A stretch of 64,000 nucleotides of DNA from Albugo candida. Lineage: Eukaryota > Oomycota > Peronosporomycetes > Albuginales > Albuginaceae. The stretch spans positions 186,001-250,000 of the forward strand of contig CAJNAR010000156.1 in NCBI GenBank assembly GCA_905220665.1. Direction: 5' to 3'. Shown piece by piece: positions 10,009 through 21,437 of this stretch (position 1 is the stretch's first letter; every line of letters begins with the position of its first letter). The notes under the pieces are model-generated. The model had not been told where the DNA came from and searched no databases. It saw nothing but the letters and a program-made list of their open reading frames with translations. The translations under genes and the position numbers were made by a program.

Positions 10009-13000
10009 CTCCTTCCTCACGACGCCGTGTTTTTGTTACCTCAGTTCATTTCCTGATCCTTGCTAGTTTCGCGTATCAGCGAGCACAGTCCCATCAATTG
10101 CTGTAGTCGAACAGCGCTAAATGCCTTCGTAATCAGATCAGCCGCCATCTCTTCGGTGGGCACATAAAGGGCTTTACGATGCCCCGTTTTGTACAATCTT
10201 CGATGAGCTTGAGCTTAATGTCGATGTGCTTGGCTCGCGTACAACTTTCTTCGTTTCTCATCTGTCGGATAGCTGATTGATTGTCTATCTCCATGAGCAT
10301 AGGTAATTCCACGTCTATATCCAGCACAACAATTGGCTCGCATAATCCCAGGAGATCTTGACCGGCATGTGAAGGCGACGTGAATTCCGCTTTCATAGTC
10401 GATAGCGATACTGATGCTCACTTCCGGCACGTCCAGCCCACTATCATGTAACCCACACGAAAGATCGCTCCGCCTACCGACCTGCGGCCAGTCTTGTCTC
10501 CTGTAAAGTCCGCATCGCTTGCGCTTATAGGATGCACAGTAGTGATTTGATGGGCCTGTTTCTGACCAAGCTGAAACTTGACGTTCTTGGTTATTTTCAA
10601 ATACGTGGCATCTTTTTAGCTCGATTATCAGTCGCTTACCGTAGGAGCATGAGCTCGATGCGTAGCTCGGTGCACCGCATACGCAATGTCCGGCCGTGTC
10701 CATCGAGCCAACCTGAACAGCGATCCCATGATTGACTGAAAGTGTTTCAGTGATGCTGATACGACTGGCCCATCCCCGGGAAGGATCGGGTCGGCTTCCC
10801 GTATGTTAGTATCATTATTGAGCCCTATGGGTGTCATCACGTGGTGTGCATCTTGTAGGCCGAACTTTGATAGTAGCTCATCAATTATTTGTTCTTGATC
10901 AATGCTATAACCAAATTTCGAAGAATGTGTAAGTTGCATCCCTAGAAACTTGCTGACGACGCCCGAGTCCTTGATATGGAGCGTTACCAATTGTTATAAC
11001 ACATCATCCACTCAAAACTTCGATGTCCCGGTTACCAGCAAATCGTCAACATATACTCCGACGGCAGTCTTTCCATCGTGATCTTCTTTGTAGAAGAGGC
11101 ACGAGTCTCCGACACGTAGTACGAAATCGACACGAAGGGTAGTTCTGCATGTAGAAGTTGCGCCCAGAGTCTTCCAGCTTGTTAAAACCTATAAAGACTG
11201 CGCTGGAGTCGAAGCACCACTTGTTGTGTGTGCTGAGAACCACAACGCTGGAGCTCCTTCTCACTCACTTTCATTCCTTGTGGAACATATGGTTAAATGT
11301 ACAGATTCGGTTCAGTAGAGGCCTTACATACGCATTAGGCACGTCCCCATGACGCACCGGTACACCCCATGTCTCGGATTGTGCAGGATAACCTTCCCAG
11401 CCGTCATGTCTATAACGGCGACGAATGTTAGTGTATAGTTTTTACCAAACGACTGTTCATTCCCGCCCGCCACCATGCGTGCTTTGTAGCGCTCGACGTT
11501 TCCGCTAGCATCTTTTTTTGTCTTGAACGACCACGTTGCGTGAAGAGGGAGCATTTCATCCGTGCACAATACCATCTCCCAAGTGTCATTGGCCTTTAGT
11601 GAATCTATCTTCGAGTCAGGATCGTGCCCCCACACCACAAACTTGGCACTATTCACGGCTTCTCTCCAATTCTTCGGATTCGCACGATAATCATATCTCG
11701 TCATCATGTTCATTGCTGGATGATTGACTGAATCTTTGTTTAGATTACTTCTTGTTCCGCCACGCTTGCCGCGCTTCTTGAAGTTTCTCGTTACCACTCG
11801 CATCTCATCCCCATGTTCAACATCGCTGGTTGTTTCTGTCCATATGTCACATAGATCGTCCATCTCTAGATGCTGATTTGACGCCTATGTAAATTAGATC
11901 AGCGGTCTTCTTGTTGTTAGCTTCTTCCGCGTTGTTTTCATTTATTTGACGAACAAGTTGCGCGTTTGCATCCTCGCTGAGGGTCTAAATATTTTCGACG
12001 TGTTGCGTTTTTTGCACCGCGCGGTCCTTGGTGAACATCACCTTTTACCCTATTTTTTTGTCTCTCTTGCCAATAAGAAGTCTTTTCTCTCCATGCCGAT
12101 CGAGGGTCTTGTGTTTCGGATTTCGGATTGCGGTGCAAGGGGAGCCAAAAATAACGGAATCCGTCAACTTTGGGCTGGAACCCGTCAGAACTTCGATTGA
12201 CGAAGCACGATTCTCATTTCCTCGCGTCGGGCTGCGGTTGAGAATGTAGGACGCATATTCTGCAGCGTCACCCCAAAAACTCAATGGCAGCCCCGATACA
12301 AAAATCATGGGGCGCACCATGTTCATTACTGTTTAATACAGACGCTCCGCCTTCTCCTTCGACTCTTGATTTCCCGCTTCCGATCGCTGACATCGCAACT
12401 CAGGATTTGTAATAAAACGGGTCGAAGACCCTGTACTCGCCTCCACCATCGTGGCGTAGGCAGTGAAGCCTACAGTTAAAGCGCTTTTCAGAGTATACGA
12501 CAAAGTTCTCGAATGCCTTGGTCACCTTGGCCTTCGTTTTTGTCAGAAACTCCCGGCAGTAATTGCTTTTGTGATCCACGAAATTAATAGGGTACCTGTT
12601 TACACACTTGTCGATTAAAGTGATTGGACCCTTGATATCGCTACAGATAGCGCCACCTACTCGCTCGATAGGATCATTTATTCCAGTGTCTTTTTTCTAC
12701 TGTTTATTGTGCGTCTGCTTGCCCTTCGCGCATGTTATGCACGCTGGCATTTCTTTTTTCGTAAGAATGATGCCGCTCTCTGGTTCGTTTGCCATCCTAT
12801 CAATGGTTTTATAAGCCACATGCACATTTCGCAAGTGAAAATGCAGTATACTTCCCGCTTGTGCATCGGGGATTGTTGATTTGACAGCTTCAAAGAGAGC
12901 TGAAAAGATGCAGTCTTCAGCTTTCCTGGCACCTAGTCCAACTACATCCTCGGTCAAGACACGTACCACCAATACATTATTTGCTGTCTTTGACAACATC

Positions 13001-14499
13001 GTAGACCTTAACTGTCGCTGCGTCGGACCATCAAGCGCGTGCGTTTATCATAACGAAGTTCAAAACCTTTTTCTTCGATTCATCCATACGAAAGCTTATT
13101 CCACGGAAGATCTGCCGAGTAGTAGATGTCGCTAACTTTGATGCGACGAAGATCACCATCGACGCGTACTACAAAACGGCGTTTCCTTTGAGCTTCTTTT
13201 TCAGACTCTCTTCATTTGGAAGCAGGCATTCTTCATCACATTCTTTTATATTGCAAAGTTGTGATGGTGTCGTCACCAGGTGACGAATCGATCCACTATC
13301 CAAAATCCATTGACATGTGGCGTCGAAATTGTCTGCAAATTTCAGCGCAAAGTCCTTCTTGACTTCTTGCTTGCACACGCGTTTGAAATGACCTTCTTTT
13401 CCACACTTGAAGCAGGCATCTGGTTTTCTTCTTTGGCGCTCTTTACCTTTTCTAAGTCGTCCAACATTAGTTCTTTTAACAGCGGCCACCGTTGGCTTGC
13501 TTCCCTGGCGAATGCTTGGATCATTTAGCTGCGTAAAATGTGGCAGTTCTTTTGCATGTCGTAAGTTATCTTGACGCAGAGTATTTAGTCGTGCCAATAG
13601 CACGCCCTGAAATTCACCCGAAGAGCTGGCAAATTTGGCAATGTTTTCGAGAACTTGGTCGTTAGCACCATCGACATCATCACTCAAAGCCGTCAAAGCC
13701 ATCAGGTGCAGTATGTGATCATTCCACGATACAGTCTCCTTTTTCTTCGATGCGGAGAGCTTGAGCGCTTGTGATTTCGAACGTCGCGGACCGAACTTGT
13801 TGTTCAGTCGGTCCATTTAGTACCAAACTTGAGGTCTCTCCTCGTACCAGATCTACACCTGGATGTGAAAGTGGTGTCCAGCTTTACTGGATCGATTTCG
13901 ACAGAGGATATCCAGCTTTATTTCGTAGTCCACATGCACCCACTGAGGTCTTCAGCGATCTTGACCTGACGCAGAAATCGTTTCCGCCAGGGTCCAAAAC
14001 CTGACCCGAGGCCTGGGTACACCTCATCGCCGTCGTAGTTTTCGAAGGCAAGCTTCAGGTCCTTTATCTGCAGGGGTCTTAGCGGTGAAAAGTACGACGG
14101 TGCTGGCACTGGCCTGTACGTCGGACTCGTTGGTGGCTGAATGGGTGCTCCTTGTCTTCCACCTTCCTCACGCAATCATTGATGCCCCTGTCCTGCAGCG
14201 TGAGTTCGCGTTGGACTCCGTATCAGCTCGTCTTCAAGCGAGGTATCGTCATATTCCGGCCAAGTCCCACGCGCGTCTCCGCATGAGCGCGAAAAGTGCT
14301 GTTGCCGGCGGACACAACCGAAGATTTCCGAGCTTTAAGCCTGGTGACGCGAGCTCTAATGTCATCTTTCAGTTCAGTGACCATATCCAGAAGCCTTGAC
14401 ATGTTCTCGTCCGCACTTGAATCCTTACTGGCTCCATCGTTGTTGGTGTGAGGCGCGGCTGGCGCTTGGGCTTGCTCTCGAGCAACTTGCTCCATAGGC

Positions 14500-14514
14500 G
14501 TTGGGCTCATAACC
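14500..14514 (-). promoter_or_regulatory. Primer-binding site of copia A (half initiator tRNA-Met type)
   Basis: Directly after the LTR the - strand reads GGTTATGAGCCCAAC. GGTTATGAGCCC is complementary to the anticodon loop of eukaryotic initiator tRNA-Met (GGGCUCAUAACC), as known for Drosophila copia and yeast Ty5. The ATG inside it is the Gag start codon (M-S-P-T). Confidence 0.7.
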
Positions 14515-14745
14515 TTTCGTTAATAGCGCACGGAATGGGATGTCGCTTTACTGAAGGGAGGCAAGAATAGAAGTAATTATATTATTCATGACTGTTAGTT
14601 TCTCTTCCTACGGCCTTTGTTGGTTAGGAAACCACCGCGTCGGGACAGTCCATAGCGGAAGACATACGAGACCACTATTTAGATCGCTGGGTCGTTTTAC
14701 CAAAACGTCCGACGGATCGCACTGTGAAGTCGTTACTTTCCGACA
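14515..14745 (-). repeat. 5' LTR of copia A
   Basis: About 231 bp. On the - strand it starts TGTCGGAAAGTAACGACTTC. It ends directly at the primer-binding site at 14514. Confidence 0.85.
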
Positions 14746-14800
14746 TGGACACGGCATGGTCCGATCCAGTAAGAGCACGTACGATTTGCTCAAGTTGAGT
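14746..14800 (-). mobile_element. LINE B fragment, part 2 (5' end)
   Basis: ACACGGCATGGTCCGAT and CAAGTTGAG match the reverse complement of LINE A around 40160-40210. This continues the LINE sequence broken by copia A at 9779. It ends where the dimeric SINE starts. Confidence 0.75.
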
Positions 14801-15356
14801 TACCGCCCTACCTCAGTTAAGGGTGTTCACCCGTAGTACTTTCATTAAGACACTGTTTGTTACGACATTTTGGTGGTCATCTACTATACCTTAATCACTA
14901 GTATGTAACGCTTTGAAGATCCCGGTCCAGCTCCTGTTATTTTCTGGTGTAGTTGCTAGTGGTCTTAAAACGTCCATAGCTTCATGGATTGGCTTGATAT
15001 TTACGTGGAGGATCTTTGCCTCCGCCGAGGGGACCCGTCGCGACCCATTTGCTACCGCGGATTTCAAACTGGCGTGCACACAATCGGAACACATGTACAC
15101 TAACCGTTACACCCCCGGCGGTGGTAAAATGTCCTAGCTAAGTCGGTTAAGCAAGCGAACCCCCTCCTAAAGGTCGTTTTTTTCTCCCCGGCAGTGCTGG
15201 CAGGGGCTTGAGCCAGCCCAAGCAAGAAACTTGAGTATATCTGCCTCCCTAGGGTTGAAGCCAGACTTGAGTGATATTCATACAGTCAGGGCTCATGACA
15301 GGATAATGAATGCAGTTCTAAGACCCAGATAAATAGTGTAATGAAATTCTTGACAA
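14801..15356 (+). mobile_element. tRNA-derived SINE with two tRNA-like heads (dimeric form, copy 2)
   Basis: A first head (ACCGCCCTACCTCAGTTAAG) is followed by about 300 bp also found at 32520-32680 (ACACTGTTTGTTAC; TCTGGTGTAGTTGC). Then comes a second head (TAGCTAAGTCGGTTAAGCAA at about 15135) with a B-box remnant (CTCCCCGGCAGTG). The standard SINE body and tail follow (CTGCCTCCCTAGGG, AATGAAATTCTTGACAA). No clean target duplication is seen. Confidence 0.7.
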
Positions 15357-15465
15357 TCAATACGGATCTGCATCTGCGCTCACCAATGTCTCTCTTCATC
15401 TGAGAAGCACGGGCTTATTTCCCGTGTTCACATGCTAGGCAATACATTTGTGCATGGTTGGTCAC

Positions 15466-16960
15466 TTAGTTCCTGAGTGTGTGTGTCATAAGAGCACCGG
15501 GCTCAATAGTACCAGAACTTAAATGGTCAAATCGCTGAAGAAAGTAGACAAGACTACCCATTTGCACAACTTGGCCAGATTTAAGTGTAACTAAAGCGCT
15601 CATCACAATCTCGATAACGTGGCGATGCTCTTCTTTGAGAGCAACACGTTTTAAAACCATTATGTGATTCTTTGTGGTCAATCAAAACACTGCATATCCA
15701 TTTCAACAAAGCATGCCCTTCACGTTTATTTACCCAATAAACACTCATGGTCTGCGAAGTGGCCGGCAGGCACCAAATTCGGTATTTAATCATTTGAAAA
15801 TCAAGTCCATGACAACTCAATATCAGTGTATACGTCATCAACAAAATGTGCAAGCACACTCCACCACGTTTCGTAGCCTGCAACGAAGTCCAATCTCGAT
15901 AAATTACAGTTCGCTGCGTGCAAAATCTTAGCCGAGGACAACATTGACAAATCACGAACCAAGTGGTAACTTACACCAGTCTCAAGAATTCAATCATCAT
16001 CATCAAGCACATCGTCGCGCCCATTGTTAGCAAATCCCCACTTATTTCTCCTACCAGATCCAGCACTTTTCTACTCTAGACTCTTTTCATTTTGCTATGC
16101 GTCGGCAATTTCCAGCGATGTGACCAACTTGACTGCATTTATGGCATTTTATCGTTTCGGTGACTGAGTTCAATAGATCACCACCAGCCCTTCTGTCTCA
16201 CGCTGAATCATCCTTTTGTTCTTGAACAAACGAACAAGTTCTCAGGAATAGCCAGTTGATCTGAGGTAAACCTCTCGTATTGACCTATGATCAAGTCATG
16301 AGACTCGGCATGTGCATCCTTTTTGATTTTCAGCAGTTAACTCTTGCTCGAGATTACTAGAATCTGCAAGGTTACTGCACAGAGCAAGAGGTCGTTACAA
16401 TACTGGCCTATTTGCTTTCAGTTTGCAAACATCATGATCGTCTGTTTCTTGGAAAAGATAATGCGCTTCAAGTTTGCCATCATGTTCATAAAAAATATAA
16501 GTTGCGGTATCATCCCCCATCCAGCTTTTCACAAGAGAGTTATCCAAATCGTGACATCTTGTACTTTTCTGACAAACAAAATTATCCGTTCAGTCGTCAA
16601 GAGCAACAGGGGATGTTGCACATTGCACAAATTAAGCACTTACTCGTTCCTCGAAAACTGCAGATCCATCAGAGGCTCTATTATGATCTTTTTCTCAGTG
16701 TGATTGATAGAGCTTAGATCCATTTCGCCTGCTGCATTACTCCCATCGGTCTATGAGTGACAAGTAATCCAGCTCCTCTTGAACATTCTGCAGCCCCTTG
16801 CCGCAGCTCATGCTGAATCTGATAGTGCGTGCGCTGTCGTTCATGTGCAAACTGGTGATGGTGATTTTGCTTGCATCCGCTGTTTTCTCACACAAGCAGC
16901 CGGACCATGTCCTCTACTGACCTCAAAAAAAGCTGAGGTCTGTGGACCGGTTCCAAGATC
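15466..16960 (-). mobile_element. Degraded Ty1/copia fragment (copia E), gag to GAG-pre-integrase
   Basis: Reading leftward there are gag remnants (about 16960-16200), a zinc knuckle CHKCSQVGHIAGNC near 16120, a protease remnant (DWILETGVSYHLVRD near 15985) and a GAG-pre-integrase remnant (GSLVYFLQRFDHLSSGTIE near 15530). Many frameshifts are present and no LTRs are recognisable. Confidence 0.7.
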
Positions 16961-17641
16961 CGCTACAGCTTCTGGTCGTGTGGACAGCCTCATCAACCGA
17001 ATACACCACACGTTGCCGTAACTTGTCGATCAGTTTGTCACTTAGTAGAACCTCAACGAATACCCTCGAATGAATCCAAAAGTGAGGAATTCCTGGTGAG
17101 CTTCTCCGCGATGTCGCCACCTGGAACGACTCCACAAGATTATTCACATCATTCCTCCCGAGCGTCCAAGTAATTATCGGTGGTTTTCCTCTCCTTCCGT
17201 GAGCGGTCACCTGCACCTGCACCTCCTTCATGAATGCATTCCCTCCGTATTATGTAGTGGTAACCTTAAACTATTATTGTTCGTTCATGCTGAAAGAGAA
17301 TGCGAACCTGCACACGAAACATTTCGGGATGCGATTGACGACACAACCTCTTTTGTTTTTGGTATCTGTAGAGGATGGACAAGGCTTTAGGGCTACAACC
17401 AACCGATTGATTGGTGAGGAACTTTTAGCAGCACGAAAGTGTGTGATCTGTAGGCAGAAATAACCTAAATATAGTATGCTATTATCACCGTGCGAGTCTA
17501 TAACTATTTCTTAGAGTAAGTATATCACCAACAGAATAAGCGGACCCTCATATGCAATTTTATTTACACCTTTATTTCTTCGTAATTCGTCTCTTCTGTC
17601 ACCCATACATTGTAGCAATTTGGATGCGACCAGAGACCTGT
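16961..17641. other. No gene recognised
   Basis: Short open frames exist on both strands (for example 16923-17231 on -), but none shows a recognisable motif, a signal peptide or repeat structure. It may be decayed retroelement or host sequence. Confidence 0.5.
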
Positions 17642-18171
17642 CTATGATTTGGTCAGTTGAACACCATCTAACAAAATTAATGGCTTCGACAAGAAAATAA
17701 TACTCTTTGTTCGACCGTCGAAATCGATTCTTGAAGCATTTACCGTATTGTGCCAGTGTTTGACCACCGCAGTGGCTTTCTGAGTCTGATTAGAGCATCT
17801 TGCTGTAACTTCTCGGGAAAAAATGCAACAAATTTTGTTCAAAAACTGCAGACATCACGTCTTCTTGCATAACATCTGGCGGCGGTTTTCGATCAACTGC
17901 CCATCCTTCAAGTTCACAACTTGAGTAAAACGAAGTGAGTGCTTTCGCCATGACTACTGGAAACGTTTCTGCATACTCTGATAACCAATCATGCTGTATT
18001 GACCGCAAATCCTGCCGACCAATGAATTTCACGTGTTTGACACGCGCAAGGATGTTCAAGCACAAATAGAATGTAGCGGATATTTTGTAACTTCGAAAGC
18101 AAGTGCTCCTGTAAGGCGATGCTTTGTACGCTCAAAGCGCCCCAATAATCGCTATTCATTAGATGATACAA
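17642..18171 (-). pseudogene. Unrecognised protein-coding remnant with two frameshifts
   Basis: Three overlapping open segments (18171-17989, 18065-17790, 17842-17642) join into one plausible protein if two frameshifts are allowed. They contain LQEHLLSKLQNIRYILF, then IQHDWLSEYAETFPVVMAKA and CELEGWAVDRKPPPDVMQED, then VVKHWHNTVNASRIDFDG. The residue mix is globular (Trp, Cys, acidic/basic alternation) rather than random. I do not recognise the family. Confidence 0.45.
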
Positions 18172-18251
18172 TTAAATTGTTGCTGTTTGTCTTCATTAAA
18201 GCTAAAAACATGAAGCCATTTGCAGCCAACGAATGTGAAAAAAGAAAGTAA

Positions 18252-20084
18252 CTTCATCTTCTTCCGCACCGACACAAATGCGGTGTAGTAGAAGTTTCTG
18301 GAGCACCATCCCTTTTTCTCATGAAAGGGAATGTGTCTTATGATTTTTCATGTTGATACTTTCTTTGAGAGTATTTTGAGTTGACACCTGACTTTATTCC
18401 TTATAGCATTTACGATTGGAACCGTGAGTAATGATAATCTCACAACTATATTCACTTGAGGTTTAATAAGTCGAGGTATCTAATGCATCGCGAAATACCT
18501 TCCAACGTAGATTGATTGTGTCTTCACTTTATGCTTTGGAACACGAAGTTCAGTGTTCTGCACTGTGTAGATCTTATGTTGGGGAATTTTACTTATGCAG
18601 ATTAGATTGCTTGAGGAAAACACGTACCGAGATTAATGTTATCCTGATACTCTGGCCCACTATCCTCTTTTTTTTTGCTCCACTTAGGCTTTGCTGCAAG
18701 TCGTGATGCACATTGCTAGAACTCGTTACGGCAAGGCACTAAAGCAAAGTTTTATCAAGTTTCGTTTGAGCGTAGCACCATTGGCTTTCTGATTGAACAT
18801 CAAATACAATATCTGTTAAAACCGTTTTTCATGACGTTATTTCTGCTCTACAAAATGGACTCCAGGATCAACGTAGGAGTACTATAGATATGTTTCATAC
18901 GTCGATATAAGTTAATTATGGGCTCTCACATAACCATCCGATATGAAAAACTATGATTTATATATTGAGACGCGTGCAAAACAAGCAATAGGCTCGATAG
19001 CGCCCTATGTTTTGAACGAAGCATTTTCCGGAGCTCCGCTCGAGCTGAAAATACAAGGCGCTGATTGGACAAATATACTCTAGTCGGCACTGCACACCGT
19101 GAGGAACAATTCAAAGCTAGCGTATCATTGTCACAGAGCAAATGATGCAACGTGATGCGTAAATTGTACATCGTGCCACTAGAGCATGGTAATGGCATCC
19201 CACGTCTGGAGTATGAAATGCAGATGTGAGCTGTTAAAGATAGAGTTATATACACGTGAGTGATTGTGGCTCTCTTGGTGTCGAAAAAAGCGATGGCGAT
19301 AATAAGAGTTGGGTAAGCAAGTGCCGCAGATGAACACGTAAGATGCAAGGCGGTGCCAAATCAGCAAAAAGATGAAACAGGAACAGCCAGATGGACACGC
19401 ATGAGTGACAAGGAAAGTTTGAGAAAGTAAAGTCGACGAGAGAAATCAGTGGGAGTTGAAAAGCTTGTAGGACAATCACGTATGTAGCAGGCTATAAGAA
19501 AAAGGGAAGCCGTTATAGCCCCCTTAGTGCGTTCGCTATAATCCTTTCAGTTTAATATGATTGGCTAAGTATTAGGTGCTTCAGCCACTGCAAGTTGAAC
19601 CAGTATCTCTGCAACTGCGTGGAGGCCATCTGGATCGACCCGAAGGAATCAACCATCTGCATGATCGACGCAAGGAATTCGTCGGAATTTGAGCTCTTTG
19701 CAGCAGCCCTGGATGCACGCATGCAAAGAAGATTTGGCCGTTCAGGAGGGTACGACACAATGGAATGCACGAAGATGTAAAGTGCAACAACATGGCCCAC
19801 AGCACTCAGTTTATAGAACAATATATTGTTGTGTTATGAACAAACCGTGAACTATAAAATAGTATAAATAAGAATGATCACAAACGAACAAAGGCAAACG
19901 CAACCTGAACTAAATGATTGCGAATCGAGCGCATAATAATTGACGTTAACAAGGAGCAGGCAGTTGATCATATTATCGTATTGTCCCTTATCTAGGCGTA
20001 CGTTAGCACTATGGCAGCAAAAATTAAGCCAATCATATCAAACTGAGGGGATTTTAACGGTTCCCTAAGAGAAACTAGTTAAAA
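18252..20084. other. AT-rich stretch with no supported gene
   Basis: A 140-codon frame (18926-19348, -) and a 90-codon frame (19552-19821, -) are present but show no motif, promoter or splice pattern. Nothing else is recognised. Confidence 0.5.
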
Positions 20085-20535
20085 AAGTAAAAGCGACAAG
20101 AAAACCAAGATGTACAAGGAATGACGGGGAGAAAAGTCAGATGAAAAAAGGAAAGGCGGCTAGAAAGTCAGAATGAAAACCATAAGCGACAGGTAGAGTC
20201 AGGTGAAAAAGGAAAGGCGGTGAGAAAGTCTGATGAAAAAGAAAAAACGGTGAGAAAGTCAGATGAAAAAGGAAAGCGGCGAGAAAAGTCAGATGAAAGA
20301 AGGAAAGGCGGCTAGAAAACCTGAACGAATAAAGAAAGGGGGCTAGAAAACCTGAACGAATAAAGAAAGGGGGCTAGAAAGCTATATTATAAGAGATAAG
20401 CGACAAGAAAAGTCAGGTGAACAAGGAAAGGTGGCTAGGAAAGTCAGCTGTGAAAGGAAAAGTTGCAGGAAAGTCAGATGGAAAAGCAAGAAAACTCAGA
20501 CGAAACAGGAAAGGCGGCAGCAGGAAGCGGATGGG
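20085..20535. repeat. Purine-rich minisatellite, degenerate ~30-bp unit
   Basis: About 14 imperfect repeats of a purine-rich unit close to AAAGTCAGATGAAAAAGGAA followed by AGGCGGCTAG. Two neighbouring units (about 20317-20378, GAACGAATAAAGAAAGGGGG) are near identical. Strand asymmetry is extreme: A/G almost only on +. Confidence 0.85.
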
Positions 20536-20691
20536 CAAAGGAAGGAAGCTGGTGAAATTTTCAAAGTCCTATAAACAAACCCAATCAATATTACTGAGAC
20601 TCTGGATATATGAAACAGCTGAAATATTGTGTACGATGGTAAGCTTTATACTGAACGCGAATGCTCGATGAACTCACGTTGACTTAAAGCT

Positions 20692-20705
20692 TCATTTTGG
20701 ATTTC
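20692..20705 (+). promoter_or_regulatory. Oomycete Inr/FPR-type core promoter
   Basis: TCATTTTGGATTTC matches the oomycete initiator plus flanking promoter region consensus (TCATTYBNCAWTTT) at 12 of 14 positions. It lies 21 nt upstream of the ATG at 20727. Confidence 0.6.
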
Positions 20706-20726
20706 AACAGCTACAAGCAATCAAGA

Positions 20727-20852
20727 ATGGTCTCCACCCAGTTTTTCTTGGTTCAACTCGCCGTCTTTGCTATGGTTATCTCCAAATCTGTCGGATCGAT
20801 TACCACTAATGCGATTTGCGATCCTGCTGATCCGTTTTATCCGGATTGTTAA
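20727..20852 (+). CDS. Very small secreted peptide (41 residues), candidate
   Basis: The 41 codons run from ATG 20727 to TAA 20850-20852. Residues 1-24 form a strong signal peptide (MVSTQFFLVQLAVFAMVISK, then SVGS as a likely cleavage zone). The predicted mature part is 17 residues with exactly two cysteines at 31 and 41 (C-DPADPFYPD-C), which could form one disulphide loop. An Inr/FPR promoter motif lies just upstream, and two AATAAA signals follow at 20948 and 20977, so a transcription unit of about 300 nt is coherent. No family is recognised. Small secreted Cys peptides are common in plant-pathogenic oomycetes, but a role here is inference. A spliced longer product is possible, though no convincing donor is seen. 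Confidence 0.55.
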   Translation: MVSTQFFLVQLAVFAMVISKSVGSITTNAICDPADPFYPDC

Positions 20853-20947
20853 GCTCGCGCTATTTTCCCTTGGCCCCATCCGAAAATGTCGCGGACCCAA
20901 CTAATGTCACGCTGGTAACTCTGATCTTCACTATCTGCCAGAAAAGC

Positions 20948-20982
20948 AATAAATCTAGCGCAAAAAAATCCTTTTCAATAAA
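20948..20982 (+). terminator. Twin AATAAA polyadenylation signals
   Basis: AATAAA at 20948-20953 and 20977-20982, downstream of the small secreted peptide gene. Confidence 0.5.
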
Positions 20983-20989
20983 TTTTTGT

Positions 20990-21437
20990 ATTCATGTCTC
21001 TTACCTTCATTTCTGACTACCATTCGCTCGAACACGCTCTTTGTTGAGTCGGATCAGTAGTCAGCAGCCGAGTATCCCTGTTTTAACCCTGCTGATAGGA
21101 ATAAACGGATACTACATGCTTTGCTCGAAGTGAACACTACACTTCAATTCCTCCGTCAATGGACTTGTGTCCTCTCAATCTGATTATACAATGTGCTTCA
21201 TTACTATTTGACCTTTCTGTGGTAGATAATGGCTGTTAAATGGAAACAAATCAGATATGTAAGATGCATGTTATAATCCTGATTAATCAAGGACATTGAC
21301 GTAGTGTCCTAGTATAGATTATTTTAGACCATTTCGGAGGTTGAATCTACGACAAACAAGGACAGCCATACTAATATATGCAATTTGATCTTAGACCATT
21401 TCAATTGATCCTGGAGTGTATTTCATAACTTTATTAA
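20990..21437. other. No gene recognised; flank of hAT relic
   Basis: AT-rich. TTAGACCATTTC occurs twice (about 21325 and 21392). CAAGGACA...TGTCCTAG at about 21289-21313 resembles a motif near 24247-24283 and could mark hAT ends, but the termini are not certain. Confidence 0.4.

Larger units (their letters stand above)
9780..14745 (-). mobile_element. Ty1/copia retrotransposon with both LTRs (copia A), coding region decayed
   Basis: The element is bounded by LTRs 9780-10008 (3') and 14515-14745 (5'), with target duplication TGGTC (9775-9779) and TGGAC (14746-14750) inside LINE B. Reading leftward: gag from ATG 14510 (MSPTPMEQ), zinc knuckle CFKCGKEGHFKRVC near 13400, protease WILDSGSIRHLVT near 13300, GAG-pre-integrase and integrase at 12999-12045 (including FVSGLPLSFWGDAAEYASYI), RT at 11863-10628 and RNase H at 10600-10133 (SDADFTGDKTGRRSVGG; TMKAEFTSPSHAGQDL). 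Frameshifts split every domain, so it is not autonomous. LTR pair divergence is visible by eye, so the insertion is not recent. Confidence 0.9.

Noticed and set aside
18926..19348. 140-codon minus-strand ORF
   Set aside because: No domain, signal peptide, splice or promoter evidence; composition looks like chance.
20085..20535. CRISPR-like repeat array
   Set aside because: Repeats are contiguous, degenerate and purine-only, without unique spacers.
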